DNA of 64,000 nucleotides. Source: Xenorhabdus szentirmaii DSM 16338. GTDB lineage: Bacteria > Pseudomonadota > Gammaproteobacteria > Enterobacterales > Enterobacteriaceae. Within the stretch, counting starts at the first letter, position 1. Each line of letters opens with the position of its first letter. The translations under genes and the position numbers were made by a program. The stretch lies in assembly GCF_002632585.1 (NCBI RefSeq), contig NZ_NIBV01000003.1, positions 224,612 to 288,611 on the forward strand, written 5' to 3'. Below the pieces are notes generated by a model. It was not told the DNA's origin, searched no databases, and saw only the letters and a program-made list of their open reading frames with translations. Shown here piece after piece: positions 9,617 through 19,398 of the stretch.

Positions 9617-10585
9617 TCAAATATCCGTACTGCTGAGAAAACGCTGCCCGCGCCGCTTGCAGCAGCTGTAGGGTTGCCACAAGGTATAAGCCTGATTACC
9701 GGCTGTCGCGGCGGTATGGCTGCCATCCGGAAACACGGCACAGGACTGACTTAACTGTGGCGACAACCGCTGCCACTGATGATTCTTCGTGCCGGTATTT
9801 TCCGCCACCGGCGGCGGTGGCCAGTAGCCATCACGGCGTTGCCCGGTCAACGGCTGATAGACATGGGGCTGACCGGTACGGGTAATAATGTCAGCTACTC
9901 GCTGTGCCACCACGGCCGCCGCTTTATCTTCATCCACCTGCGTAACAAAACCGGCACGCGGGTAGAGATTGCCCCACATATTGCCCGTCAGCTGATTGCC
10001 CAATTCCCGTAGACCGGGGATAAGGGCTTCAGGATAAAACGACTCCGGCAGTCCGCTGCGCCACGCCACCGTATCCAGCGTGCTGAGGAAATAAAGCATC
10101 AGTGGCGTCGCTGCACTTTTGCAGGAATAGCCCGGAATTTGCCCGCCTATCAGCGTGGTGGCGGGATGCCCGATGGCATCGGCGTATTTGAAACGCAGAT
10201 GGGTACTGCGCTTCCCGGCCACCTGAATAGTATGATTGCCCCCACCGGTAGTGACGTTAGATAAGGTACTGGTCACCGTATTTTCCAGCCCGCCGGGTAA
10301 AGCGCTGATTTGCGCCATGTCAGACCACGGGTTGCCGCCGAGGCCATGATAGGTGGAGACCACCGTCTGTGGCAGGAAATGAGTCACTTTGACCGAGGTT
10401 TTTACCGAGCAGCCATGCCATGAACAGAACAGCCAGTAACAAATGCCGCTGACCCGCCACTGAATGCAGGCAGGTGAGAGGCTGCTTGCCACGATTTGGG
10501 CGGTATTGATGGCGGCTTGTGTGGCCGGTGCAAACGCTGCAACCAGCGTGATGAGCACAGGAAAAGCAATGCGTGACGGATTCAT
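9617..10585 (-). CDS. TraU-like conjugation protein, TIGR03756 family
   Basis: 322 residues with an N-terminal signal peptide (ALVAAFAPATQA-type, cleaved near residue 24). The protein is Cys-rich (SPACIQWRVSGICYWLFCSW-type cluster, CKSAATPLM, YSCCKRR), as in TraU-related periplasmic proteins whose disulfides are needed for pilus assembly. Its start overlaps the stop of the upstream TIGR03757 gene (ATGA). Order TIGR03757-TIGR03756-TIGR03755-TraG is the standard order of this ICE family, which fixes the assignment. Confidence 0.9.
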   Translation of the reverse strand: MNPSRIAFPVLITLVAAFAPATQAAINTAQIVASSLSPACIQWRVSGICYWLFCSWHGCSVKTSVKVTHFLPQTVVSTYHGLGGNPWSDMAQISALPGGLENTVTSTLSNVTTGGGNHTIQVAGKRSTHLRFKYADAIGHPATTLIGGQIPGYSCKSAATPLMLYFLSTLDTVAWRSGLPESFYPEALIPGLRELGNQLTGNMWGNLYPRAGFVTQVDEDKAAAVVAQRVADIITRTGQPHVYQPLTGQRRDGYWPPPPVAENTGTKNHQWQRLSPQLSQSCAVFPDGSHTAATAGNQAYTLWQPYSCCKRRGQRFLSSTDI

Positions 10586-10980
10586 GGCTGATGCGGCTCC
10601 CTGAGCGCCGTCGCTTTAGCCACATCTGCGGTGCCATACACCACGTCACGGTCATCAAAGACCACTGCCGGATACTGGCGCACACCCCGTTGCCAGGCTT
10701 CAATCACCTCACGGTAGGCGGTGATAAGCACTTGTTCCTGTTCACGCCAGTGGGGCGATTGCAATACAGCCTGTACCTGAAGGCGGGCTTGCTGGGGATC
10801 AGGGGAAAGTTGGGGGAAGATTTTTTTCTGATGCTGTTCAGCCGCATCCAGCCAGACCACCTGGCTGTCCGGCGTCAGATTCACCGGCGGGTGCAGACGG
10901 TCAGTGTACACCACCGTTTTAGCCCCTGAGGACAAAGACACCATCCATCCCATCAGGAACAGTAAACCCGTTTTTTTCAT
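10582..10980 (-). CDS. integrating conjugative element protein, TIGR03757 family
   Basis: 132 residues from the ATG at 10978-10980; this start gives a clean signal peptide (MKKTGLLFLMGWMVSLSSG). The motifs VVYTDRLHPP, VVWLDAAEQ and YPAVVFDDRDVVYGT are typical of TIGR03757, a small periplasmic protein restricted to PFL-type ICEs. It is the first gene of the four-gene block ending in traG. In related elements this block follows the VirB4 gene more or less directly. Here 18.5 kb of cargo separates them. Confidence 0.9.
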   Translation of the reverse strand: MKKTGLLFLMGWMVSLSSGAKTVVYTDRLHPPVNLTPDSQVVWLDAAEQHQKKIFPQLSPDPQQARLQVQAVLQSPHWREQEQVLITAYREVIEAWQRGVRQYPAVVFDDRDVVYGTADVAKATALREPHQP

Positions 10981-11283
10981 CGTGTCCTTTCCATGCCACA
11001 AAATATCGGAGCAGCGTGAAGAAAACCGGAACAAAAATCAGCAAACAATTCTTTTTTGCAAAATGCAAAAAAACACCTGTCCCAGATTTCTCTACGCCAT
11101 GACACATAACGTGGAATGAGACTTTTCCCAAATGATTAAAAAATCGGATTGCATTAAGCATATTAATGAATAATTTCGTACAATACCCTCCCTCCACGAG
11201 CATCATGCTGATTTTATATAAACTTTGTGCATAACCTGCCGATGAACTATTCATCAGTACATTAGGATAAAAAGAGAAAGCCA
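10981..11283. promoter_or_regulatory. divergent intergenic region between ICE block and T6SS island
   Basis: About 300 bp separates the minus-strand TIGR03757 gene from the plus-strand tssF gene. It is AT-rich and must hold the promoter of the T6SS island and possibly one for the transfer block. I see no long inverted repeat or recognisable operator. The junction between ICE backbone and T6SS cargo should lie in or near it. Confidence 0.4.
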
Positions 11284-13041
11284 ATGAAAAATAACAAGGA
11301 GTCCATGTATCTGCGGGAAAGAGCCTATTTGCGGGAACTGGCTCAATACGTGGCGAAAACATCGCCTCATCTGGCTGATTTTCTGTTTGCTTCCCATGAT
11401 CCCGACATTGAGCGTGTTTTCGAGGCTTTTGCCCTGTTGATTACCAACTTACGGGATAAAATAGAGGATGATTGCCCCGAAATCTCCCACGGTATTTTGT
11501 CCCGTATCTGGCCGATCGCCCTGAGCCCCATTCCGCCGACGACAATCATGCAGTTTCAGCCCGTTGATGGCGAGCATCAGGGCACCGTTGACATCCCGGC
11601 CAGCACGCCGATTTCTGCGGAAGTCAACGGCCAGTTGCTCACCTTTAATACCTGTCGCCCCTTGCATATTGAACCCCTTATCGTGCGGGACAGGGGCGTC
11701 AAAAAAACCGGTACACACAGCGAAATCGTACTGACGCTTTGCCAGACCGGCACGGCCTCTCCGGTCTGGCAAAGCGGGGCGCTGTCTTTTTTCCTCGGTG
11801 CAGACACTCAGCGGGCAGCGCAATTAAGCCTGTGGCTGGACGAGCATATCTGTGAAATGTGCCTCCGAGTGCAGGGCGAGCAGCGCAAACTGCGCAGCTT
11901 CCCGCAGGGCTGGCATAATCTGTTTGACCATCCCATCCTGCCGATGGAAAAGCGCACTTACGCGGGTCTGCAACTGCTGATGGAATATTATGCGCTGCCC
12001 CATTTGTACAACTTTATGACCGTTGATTTCAGCAAATATTACCCTGACGTTCCGCTCAATGCTGACGGCAGTTTTGAGCTGATTTTCCGTTTTAAAGGCG
12101 AATTGCCGTTGGATGATGTCAGCGATGCTTTTATGCTGGGCTGTGTGCCGGCCATCCATCTGGACCCCCTGATCAGCCAACCCTTGCCGCTGGGTGAGGG
12201 CGACCATCGCTACCCTTTGCCTCTGGGTGAATCCGTACAGTTATTCCGGCTGCGTGATATTCAAGTGGTGCAGCAACCTGATGAAACCCCGCAGCGGGGT
12301 TCACCCTACCGCTATCTGCCCATCGACCAGTTTACGCCGTCACCCCCCGAACTGGCGGAAGAGGGGGAACCCGAGACGTTTTATTACCTGTACCACCGTG
12401 AGCGGGATTTGCTGGGCAGGCTGAAACACCAGCTGCATTTTTTTGATCTGACCGGCAAACCCGCGCTGCACCTACCTGAACTCGCTGTTGTCGGTGATTT
12501 TCTGGGGTATCACACGCAGGCCATGACCTTAAAACCCGGCGACATTACCATCACACAGGAAGGCTCGCCCGCCCACCTCAATGTACACAACATTCTGCCG
12601 GTCTCTGACGAGTATCCGCCCTTGCTGCAAGATAATGCCAGTTGGCCATTGCTCTCCTGTCTTTCCAGCCCGCCGGTGTTGTTATTTGCCACCGACGGCC
12701 TGAAACAGTTTCTCCGCCAGTTTGACCCTTACGCCGAACTCAATCGTCCGCTCAGCCGCCATATCCGCCGACATATCGAGGGTATTGCCCGGACGGAAGA
12801 ACACCTCATTGATCGCCTGAAATACGGCCTCCCTGTCCGCGGGCATTGGGTCGGACTGACGCTCAACCCCGATTGTTACGCCAACGCGGGGGAAATGTAC
12901 CGATTTTGCCGGTTAGTCCATGAAGCCATGGCGTGTTTTATCAGCCAGTCCACCTTCGTCAAACTGGATGTGTTTACCCCCGGCACGCGCGGCGTTTTGT
13001 GGGCTTTTCGGGAAGTCTACGGCGTACGCCGGGAGATGTAA
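11284..13041 (+). CDS. tssF: type VI secretion baseplate protein TssF (VasA/ImpG)
   Basis: 585 residues, full length for TssF. The N-terminus MYLRERAYLRELAQYVAKTS and the following ADFLFASHDPDIERVFEAFA match the family start (helical, contacts TssG). The family-typical PTTIMQFQP, IPASTPISAEVNG and long beta-rich body follow. TssF is a wedge subunit of the T6SS baseplate in the cytoplasm. The alternative ATG at 11305 has a stronger AAGGAG site and gives MYLRERAYL, so it may be the real start. No other baseplate, sheath or membrane gene is present; vgrG follows 36 bp downstream. A lone tssF with vgrG suggests a VgrG-specific baseplate adaptor or a remnant of a larger cluster. Confidence 0.85.
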   Translation: MKNNKESMYLRERAYLRELAQYVAKTSPHLADFLFASHDPDIERVFEAFALLITNLRDKIEDDCPEISHGILSRIWPIALSPIPPTTIMQFQPVDGEHQGTVDIPASTPISAEVNGQLLTFNTCRPLHIEPLIVRDRGVKKTGTHSEIVLTLCQTGTASPVWQSGALSFFLGADTQRAAQLSLWLDEHICEMCLRVQGEQRKLRSFPQGWHNLFDHPILPMEKRTYAGLQLLMEYYALPHLYNFMTVDFSKYYPDVPLNADGSFELIFRFKGELPLDDVSDAFMLGCVPAIHLDPLISQPLPLGEGDHRYPLPLGESVQLFRLRDIQVVQQPDETPQRGSPYRYLPIDQFTPSPPELAEEGEPETFYYLYHRERDLLGRLKHQLHFFDLTGKPALHLPELAVVGDFLGYHTQAMTLKPGDITITQEGSPAHLNVHNILPVSDEYPPLLQDNASWPLLSCLSSPPVLLFATDGLKQFLRQFDPYAELNRPLSRHIRRHIEGIARTEEHLIDRLKYGLPVRGHWVGLTLNPDCYANAGEMYRFCRLVHEAMACFISQSTFVKLDVFTPGTRGVLWAFREVYGVRREM

Positions 13042-13077
13042 GCCATTAACTCATCACAACAAGGAGTAATGCACACT

Positions 13078-15117
13078 ATGATGAAAAATATTATTGATAA
13101 ACTGCCTACTGCCAAAAGTGGCTTGCGGTTTACGTTTCAGGTCGCGGGACTGCCTGAGTCAACGTTTGCGGTAGGGGAATTTTCCCTGCAAGAGGGATTA
13201 TCTGAACTGTTTACCCTCAATCTGACACTGGTTCAGTCTCTGCCCGATAACCCCTTTCGGCCTAAACCAGAAATCGATTTAACCGCCTTGTTGATGCAGG
13301 AAGCGGTGTTGCAAGTTTTCCAAGGCGTACAACTGCAACGCAAAATCACCGGCATCATCTCCCATGCTGACTGGGCCGGCACCGACGGCAATAAAACCCT
13401 GTATACCCTGACCGTGCGCCCGGCACTCTGGCGCCTGACGCTGAATCAGGAAAGCCGGATATTCCATCAGCAAAATGTGCCGGCCATCCTGACGGATTTG
13501 ATGAAAAAACATTACGTGCGGGCGGATTCGAAACTCTACGATCCCCATCAGGACCGGGAATACGTGACCCAGAAACGCGAATCTGACTATGGATTTTTCA
13601 GCCGGCTGGCGGCGGAAGAAGGCATCAGCTTCTGGTTTGAAGATGAAACCGCCTTTTTCAGTGACAGCCATCTGGGGATGACCGCCGGGTTGCCACTGAC
13701 CTACAGCCCGCAGCCGGAAACCGCCCACGGCATCGATACGGTTTATCAGGTGCGGCTGGGTGTCGGCATGAGCCCGCAGCGCAGCCTGCACAAAGATTCT
13801 AACTATGACAACCCACGCTATCATCTTTCGCATATGCAAAGCAGTGAGGGTTTCCGCGATTTTGGCAGCCAGACCCCGTATACCGTGTTTGAAAGTTACG
13901 GGCGTTTTCAGAAAGATGCGGCCGCCAAGCCGTTTCTCAAATACCGTCAAGAGGCACTGGATAACCAGAAAAAGAGCGGCAGCGGCAGCAGTAACTGCAT
14001 CAAACTGATGCCGGGCAAAATCTTTGAAATCAAAAGCCACCCGCACGCCCCGCTTAATGCCCGCTGGCAGATTGTCGGGATCAGCCATCACGGTCGCTGC
14101 CCGGGCGCCATGGGCGATAACGGTGGCGATGGCACCACACTCAGTAATCACTTCAGTTTTATCGACGGTCTTGCCGACTGGCGTCCGCCGTTCCATTACA
14201 AGCCACTGACCGATGGCGATGAAACCGCCACGGTGGTTGGCCCTGAAGGGGAAGAAATCTTCGTCAATAAAGACGGTGCCATCAAAGTCCATTTTCACTG
14301 GAACCGTTATGACAAAGCGGATGACGGTGCCTCCTGCTGGGTACGCGTGGCCCAAGGCTGGAATGGCAACGGCTTTGGCTTTATGGCCATCCCGCGCATC
14401 GGGCAGGAAGTGATTATTTCCTATCTCAATGGTGATATTGACCGCCCGATAGTCACCGGCTGTGTCTACAACGGCCTGAACCGCCCGCCGCTGGATTTGC
14501 CTTCGCAGAAAACCCGCACCACGTTCAAGACCAAAACCCACAAAGGCAAAGGCTTTAACGAGCTGCGGTTTGAAGACGCGAAAGGCAGTGAAGAAATTTA
14601 TTTCCACGGCCAGAAAGATTTTACCGCCCAGATTGAAAATGATGCCCTCTGGCATATCAAACACGATCAAAAACAACGCATCGACAACAACCGTTACCAC
14701 GACATTCGCGCGGATGATCACCATCAGGTCGCCGGTTCGCGCAAAATCACCACCGAAGGGGATGTCTCCCACCGAATTGCCGGCAGCCAGCATATCCAGA
14801 CCGGCGATGCCACGGTGATTGACAGTGGGCAGGAAATTCACTTGAAAAGCGGTGGCAAAGTGGTGCTAGAAGCGGCAGCGGAAATCACCCTGAAAGTGGG
14901 TGGTAGTTTTCTCAAAGTCACACCGGGCGGGATTTTATCTTCACCGATTAATGTCGGGCAGGGTTCAGCTGGTAGCGGGCGTGGATTGGCGCTGCAATTG
15001 CCGGAGGGCGTGGCATCGTTGCCGGAAGTGGACATGGAATTTCCCGCCCATCCTTGCTGCCCCGAATTGGCGCAACAAGATGTTAGTCCGGTAATTAGGC
15101 CAGCCAAAAAGGAATAA
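13078..15117 (+). CDS. vgrG: VgrG spike protein (TssI)
   Basis: About 680 residues. The gp27-like N-terminal part has FTFQVAGLPESTFAVGEFSLQEGLSE, then TVRPALWRL and YVTQKRESDYGFFSRLAAEEGISFWFE, all VgrG landmarks. The OB-fold gp5 domain follows (EIFVNKDGAIKVHFHWNR, SCWVRVAQGWNG, FMAIPRIGQEVIISYLNGD). Next comes a beta-helix needle region (DDHHQVAGSRKITTEGDVSHRI) and a short C-terminal tail without a toxin domain. AAGGAG at 13061-13066 is too close to the ATG at 13069 and better spaced for 13078. Directly followed by a DUF4123 adaptor and lipase, so this VgrG likely carries that effector at the tip. Confidence 0.95.
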   Translation: MMKNIIDKLPTAKSGLRFTFQVAGLPESTFAVGEFSLQEGLSELFTLNLTLVQSLPDNPFRPKPEIDLTALLMQEAVLQVFQGVQLQRKITGIISHADWAGTDGNKTLYTLTVRPALWRLTLNQESRIFHQQNVPAILTDLMKKHYVRADSKLYDPHQDREYVTQKRESDYGFFSRLAAEEGISFWFEDETAFFSDSHLGMTAGLPLTYSPQPETAHGIDTVYQVRLGVGMSPQRSLHKDSNYDNPRYHLSHMQSSEGFRDFGSQTPYTVFESYGRFQKDAAAKPFLKYRQEALDNQKKSGSGSSNCIKLMPGKIFEIKSHPHAPLNARWQIVGISHHGRCPGAMGDNGGDGTTLSNHFSFIDGLADWRPPFHYKPLTDGDETATVVGPEGEEIFVNKDGAIKVHFHWNRYDKADDGASCWVRVAQGWNGNGFGFMAIPRIGQEVIISYLNGDIDRPIVTGCVYNGLNRPPLDLPSQKTRTTFKTKTHKGKGFNELRFEDAKGSEEIYFHGQKDFTAQIENDALWHIKHDQKQRIDNNRYHDIRADDHHQVAGSRKITTEGDVSHRIAGSQHIQTGDATVIDSGQEIHLKSGGKVVLEAAAEITLKVGGSFLKVTPGGILSSPINVGQGSAGSGRGLALQLPEGVASLPEVDMEFPAHPCCPELAQQDVSPVIRPAKKE

Positions 15118-15125
15118 GTATAACG

Positions 15126-15923
15126 ATGGAAGACACAACAATGACAGAAACCACAACGCCCACAATAAGTTGGCAAGAATGGTTGAATGAATCCAATGAT
15201 GCGCCGGTGTTCTTTATTCTCAACTCTTTGGCGAGACCAAATCCGGTAGAGCACTTTTATCTCAATGATTGGGTCGAAGAAGCTTTTCCGCTCTACAGCG
15301 GCACACCGATGCGCAAAATGCTGAAACAAAGCCCGTGGCTGGTACAGGCGAAAACCCGCCAGTTATATCAGATAGGAATGATGTTGGATAGCCATACGCT
15401 CAGTGACAACAGCTGGGGCTGGGCGTACCGCAGTCGTGCCTCGTGGCAAGAACAATTGGCTCATTGGCAGCGGCGGCATTTGGTAATGATGAATGGTGAA
15501 CAAGTGCTGTTTCGTATCATGGACTCCCGCGTTTTTGGTGCGATGGTACCGGCTTTCACGCCCAGCGATTGGTCGTTAATGTTGGCTCCGGTCACAGAGC
15601 TGATGCTTGACACTCCACAGCCGGTAAAGTTTTGCCGCCCCGAAGTTTGTGGAGAAGGGAACAGTGAGATCCCTTTTACATTGGGTGAGCATTTGTTGGC
15701 AGTCTGGCTGCATTCTCCCTATGGTCTGAAAGTGCTGAGCAGTTCACTGTATTATGACTTATGGGAAAACCACGGAGAAATGGTTCAACAGCTGGATCAA
15801 CCCATGGGGAGTTTGAAATCACAAATAGAGTTGTGGCTGCGGAAAAAAATTGAAACTGGCCAATATGTTGAAAAACTCTCCAGTCAGGATTATCTGTTGG
15901 CGATGGAACAAGAAAAGGAATAG
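15126..15923 (+). CDS. DUF4123 T6SS effector chaperone (TEC/Tap)
   Basis: 265 residues of the DUF4123 type. Landmarks are FILNSLARPNPVEHFY near the start, LYSGTPMRKMLKQSPWLV, and GWAYRSRASWQEQLAHWQRRHLVMM followed by LFRIMDSRVFGAM. DUF4123 proteins bind an effector and load it onto the cognate VgrG; they are not secreted themselves. It sits 8 bp after vgrG and 11 bp before the lipase gene, exactly the position of a dedicated adaptor for that lipase. A second in-frame Met at 15141 is an alternative start. Confidence 0.92.
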   Translation: MEDTTMTETTTPTISWQEWLNESNDAPVFFILNSLARPNPVEHFYLNDWVEEAFPLYSGTPMRKMLKQSPWLVQAKTRQLYQIGMMLDSHTLSDNSWGWAYRSRASWQEQLAHWQRRHLVMMNGEQVLFRIMDSRVFGAMVPAFTPSDWSLMLAPVTELMLDTPQPVKFCRPEVCGEGNSEIPFTLGEHLLAVWLHSPYGLKVLSSSLYYDLWENHGEMVQQLDQPMGSLKSQIELWLRKKIETGQYVEKLSSQDYLLAMEQEKE

Positions 15924-15934
15924 GAAAAAGATTT

Positions 15935-17791
15935 ATGAGTAATGAAAATTCGATTTATTCCCATAACTGCCCAAAAATACTGAAACACTGGGTGGAAATC
16001 CAACTGGTGGATGAACATAATAAACCAGTAGCAAATATGCCGTATACACTTACCAATTATGAGTACGCTAATCATCGTAAAGGTGTCACGGATGATAATG
16101 GTTTAATCCGAGAAGAAAATCTGACGGCATGTCAATTAAGGTTGGAAATAGGCGCCCAATTTTTAACTGAAGCAATGGAAAAACGGTCATTAAGAATAAA
16201 ACGCGGAGAGGAAAACTCCATTGTTAAACCGCTGGCAGAAGCCGCTGGACATATATACCGATACGCTACGATAGGAGAACTGGTAGACAGCAAACCCAAG
16301 ATTGAAAGTTGGGAGGAAGAAACGTTGCCCGCTTATCATTTTCCGGAACGGTTGAATGTGATGTATGGTCTTTCAATTAGCAAAGTGGACGTTCGCCATG
16401 TTATAGAAGTTTGTCCATTTCGGGCTTGGTCATTGCTTCTTCATCACCAAAAAGATTATTCGTTGGTTAATGCCTATAATCAAGGATTGATGGCAGTTTT
16501 AGCTTATGCAGAATTAGACGATAATGGCAGTAATAACATTAAGGGTTCAATATCTCATTTCTTTAATAATGAGTTATTGAATCTATCAGATACTCCTAGT
16601 AGTATTGGAGAAGAAAAATTTGAAGCTATAGTATATGATGTTCCTTTTAGAGATCGTTATACTTGTGTTGAATTTATAGATACTGGAGATAATTATGATG
16701 CGCAACTTTTTTATGTCGCTAATAAAAAAGAATTAATTATTAGCTGGCGTGGCACAGCACAAACTCAGGATTTTTTAACCGATGGAAAATTCAAACCCAT
16801 ACACTTTAGCGAAAATGATTTTATAAAAAAAGGCAAAGTTCATAATGGATTTTTAAAATCTTTTATGGCTGGAACTAATGAATATGTTACAAAGCATAAA
16901 CTAACTGTTTCCAAGCACATAGAGAAATTAATTATAGGTAAGAATGTATTTGTTTGTGGTCATAGTTTAGGCGGCGCATTGGCATTACTTCATAGCGCCC
17001 AACTTAAAGAATATAACCCTTGCCTGTATACTTATGGTATGCCACGAACTTTAACTTATAATGCAATAATGGAAATAGAAAATTTAATTCATTATAGGCA
17101 TTTAAATAAAGATGATTTGATTACAACATTGCCTTTTGAAAGAAATATGGATAATGTTTTCTTTCAGATGGAATTAGGTGTTATAGGAGATGCTCTTGGA
17201 GGAATTCAAGAGGTCGTAAAATTAGTATCCTCTCTTGCTCCTCAAGAAATTTTAATCAATGCCATAAAAAATGATTACAATAAAGCAAAAAAAGATGACA
17301 TTTATTTACATCATGGAAAAACTATCCATTTTCATGAAGGTTCTCTCTCTTTTTATGCTCCAGATGATTTGAAATCTATTACACCTCGCATTGGTATCGA
17401 AAGAATAAAAATGGATTTTTATTCAAACCCAAACTTATTACCATTTGAATATTTTGCTCAAGAGATTTTTCCTAGTAATAGCCAACCTAAACTATATTCT
17501 ATCCCAAACTTTTTTGATCACTCCAGTGTTAAATATGTAAAATATATAAATAAAAAAATGATTAATTTATGTCATCCCAAAATGAATACTATCTATAAAA
17601 AAGATATAGAAAAATTTGAAAGAGCAATGGATCTTAAAAAAGATATATTAAGAAAAACATACAAACATTATCAATACTTCCTTAAGCTAGAACAAGAGAT
17701 TGAAAAGTGCTTATCTATTACTAAACAAAGTAAAGAAGGGCAACATGCACTTGATCGTTACAGTTATTATGCAAATCAGGGGGTGGAGTAA
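15935..17791 (+). CDS. class-3 lipase T6SS effector (Tle-like phospholipase)
   Basis: 618 residues. The N-terminal 60-90 residues look like a small carrier fold (WVEIQLVDEHNKPVANMPY...GVTDDNGLI), common in VgrG-loaded effectors. The lipase-3 domain begins around 230, with ELIISWRGTAQTQDFLTD (oxyanion region) and the nucleophile elbow VFVCGHSLGGALALL (Ser near 344). A probable catalytic Asp lies in HLNKDDLITTLP and later His residues are available. No signal peptide, as expected for a T6SS cargo. It probably attacks phospholipids in the target periplasm. AT content rises sharply from about 16.5 kb, in contrast with vgrG. It overlaps no other gene; a lipoprotein gene follows 4 bp later. Confidence 0.88.
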   Translation: MSNENSIYSHNCPKILKHWVEIQLVDEHNKPVANMPYTLTNYEYANHRKGVTDDNGLIREENLTACQLRLEIGAQFLTEAMEKRSLRIKRGEENSIVKPLAEAAGHIYRYATIGELVDSKPKIESWEEETLPAYHFPERLNVMYGLSISKVDVRHVIEVCPFRAWSLLLHHQKDYSLVNAYNQGLMAVLAYAELDDNGSNNIKGSISHFFNNELLNLSDTPSSIGEEKFEAIVYDVPFRDRYTCVEFIDTGDNYDAQLFYVANKKELIISWRGTAQTQDFLTDGKFKPIHFSENDFIKKGKVHNGFLKSFMAGTNEYVTKHKLTVSKHIEKLIIGKNVFVCGHSLGGALALLHSAQLKEYNPCLYTYGMPRTLTYNAIMEIENLIHYRHLNKDDLITTLPFERNMDNVFFQMELGVIGDALGGIQEVVKLVSSLAPQEILINAIKNDYNKAKKDDIYLHHGKTIHFHEGSLSFYAPDDLKSITPRIGIERIKMDFYSNPNLLPFEYFAQEIFPSNSQPKLYSIPNFFDHSSVKYVKYINKKMINLCHPKMNTIYKKDIEKFERAMDLKKDILRKTYKHYQYFLKLEQEIEKCLSITKQSKEGQHALDRYSYYANQGVE

Positions 17792-17795
17792 TTAT

Positions 17796-18551
17796 ATGCA
17801 ATACATGAAATTAACTTTTATATTCATTTTCTCTCCTTTTTTAGTAGGGTGTGGGGAAATACTAGACTCTAAACTTGATAAATATTTCCCACTGAATCCT
17901 AAAAATGAAGGACAGTCTATTATTTTTTCTAGCAAATTGCCACTTAACACTCTACCTAGAGTTAGAGTTGAATTTATTTCCACCAAGTGTACTAAAATGT
18001 CTTTAAATGCAGCTTATACGAAAATTAATCACCGGGATAAAAAATCAAAAACAGTATGGGACATTGAAAATAAAGGAAATAATACTTTTGAAAGTAAGAT
18101 TCCATTAAATGGCGGAGGTTGGTGTGATTGGAAACTAAATCAGATCGTTATTGGTCTCATTTACAATAAGGATCATTTCATCAATAAAAATATTGAACTC
18201 AGTGAAAGTTCAAATTTATTCATTAATATAGAAAATGAAAGCAATAACAATAAAATTAAATCCAATGCATCTATTAATTACATAGAACGAATATATCCTG
18301 TATATGAAAAGATATCAGAAAAATATGAAAGAGTTTTCTTTATATCGCCACATAGAGGTGAGAAACATAATATGTCATTACCCAAAAACACTAATGGTTA
18401 TATTTATTATAGCCCAAAATTAAATGAATCAAAGGTTACTCATGTTTTCATTTCAGGAGAAAATTCTTTTGTAAGATACCCTAATGGAGAAATAAATCGC
18501 AATTCAGATTATATTGATTATCAAAAAATAGATAATCTAACTATTAATTAG
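17796..18551 (+). CDS. lipoprotein, probable immunity to the lipase effector (copy 1, intact)
   Basis: 251 residues. The start at 17796 gives a lipoprotein signal (LTFIFIFSPFLVGCGE, lipid-attached Cys near residue 19); upstream in-frame Mets would spoil it. The mature part has KYFPLNPKNEGQS, a central FESKIPLNGGGWCDWKLNQI block and a C-terminal YPNGEIN stretch. Two related but broken genes follow (about 19.4 and 20.3 kb). A lipoprotein directly after a lipase effector gene fits Tli-type periplasmic immunity; this is inferred from position and topology, not from a known fold. Confidence 0.75.
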   Translation: MQYMKLTFIFIFSPFLVGCGEILDSKLDKYFPLNPKNEGQSIIFSSKLPLNTLPRVRVEFISTKCTKMSLNAAYTKINHRDKKSKTVWDIENKGNNTFESKIPLNGGGWCDWKLNQIVIGLIYNKDHFINKNIELSESSNLFINIENESNNNKIKSNASINYIERIYPVYEKISEKYERVFFISPHRGEKHNMSLPKNTNGYIYYSPKLNESKVTHVFISGENSFVRYPNGEINRNSDYIDYQKIDNLTIN

Positions 18552-18589
18552 AAGAGTCTGTAAGTAATAGGATTGATGAGATTGATTTA

Positions 18590-18615
18590 CTCACCTCAAT
18601 ACATATTGAGGTGAG
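18590..18615 (+). terminator. hairpin after lipoprotein copy 1
   Basis: CTCACCTCAAT and ATTGAGGTGAG form a perfect 11-bp stem with loop ACAT, 38 bp after the stop. There is no long T run behind it, so it may act as a weak terminator or transcript-end stabiliser. Confidence 0.55.
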
Positions 18616-19398
18616 CTATTAGGTAATAACGAATGTGTAAAGTTATGTTGTAAAGTTATGTTGGTTAGTTAATTGTTCTCATTTGTAATTGTTTTTGTAA
18701 GAAGCAGTAATTTATTAATAATTATTTTAATTTTTAAGCAAGAAAGGTAGGGTATAAATAAAATATTGTAGTACTATAATAAATATAAAAACAATAAGAA
18801 TTTTGAGGGATTTTAAAGTGTATAAAAAATCATATCGTTAGAGTTTATTATATTATCTACCAATGCATATGCCTCTTAATGGTCTATATTGATTGGTTGT
18901 TTTACTTCAGATACTAAAAAACCAATCAATATAAAATTTGTAGATATGTATTCAAAAAAAGATAATGTCAGAATTGGCTATATCAAGTATGAGGCTTCCC
19001 ATATGGCTATACCGATTGTTTTTATTAAGGAAGATTTTGTGAAATATTATCTGAGGATAGGCCGTATCAGTATAAAACTGTATGGAGAAAGGCAATTAAA
19101 GAGGAGATTGGCGGGGAGTATGAAGTTATTTCACAAGGAGCAAGACACTATGGTTTTTCATATATAGATAAAAGAGGCAAACTAGTATAGTTTGAGGTGA
19201 ATTTGGTGCTTATGATATGGAAAAAAGATTGCATTTGGAAGTAATTCATGTTTTTTTAGTTTAAATTGTATGCAATTCTGTTTTTTTATATTCTAACATT
19301 CAACAATAAATAAGATGCATCATGAACAAAAAACGATCTAAGGTAACACGGCGTTGATATTTGTGATCATCATATAAAGATTAAATAAGGAATGTTAC
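18616..19398 (+). pseudogene. AT-rich stretch with a decayed lipoprotein-like frame
   Basis: Nearly 800 bp with no intact gene. A frame from 18889 (TTG, sequence LIGCFTSDT, a lipobox-like start lacking its signal segment) runs to 19167. Around 19080 the more protein-like reading moves to another frame (WRKAIKEEIGGEYEVISQ...HYGFSYIDKRGKLV) and stops near 19190. This looks like a shifted and truncated small gene, perhaps another orphan immunity protein. The family is not recognised. Confidence 0.35.

Noticed and set aside
13279..14841. 520-codon open frame antisense to vgrG
   Set aside because: It mirrors the GC-rich codon pattern of vgrG, has no ribosome site and no recognisable domain; the plus-strand VgrG motifs are unambiguous.
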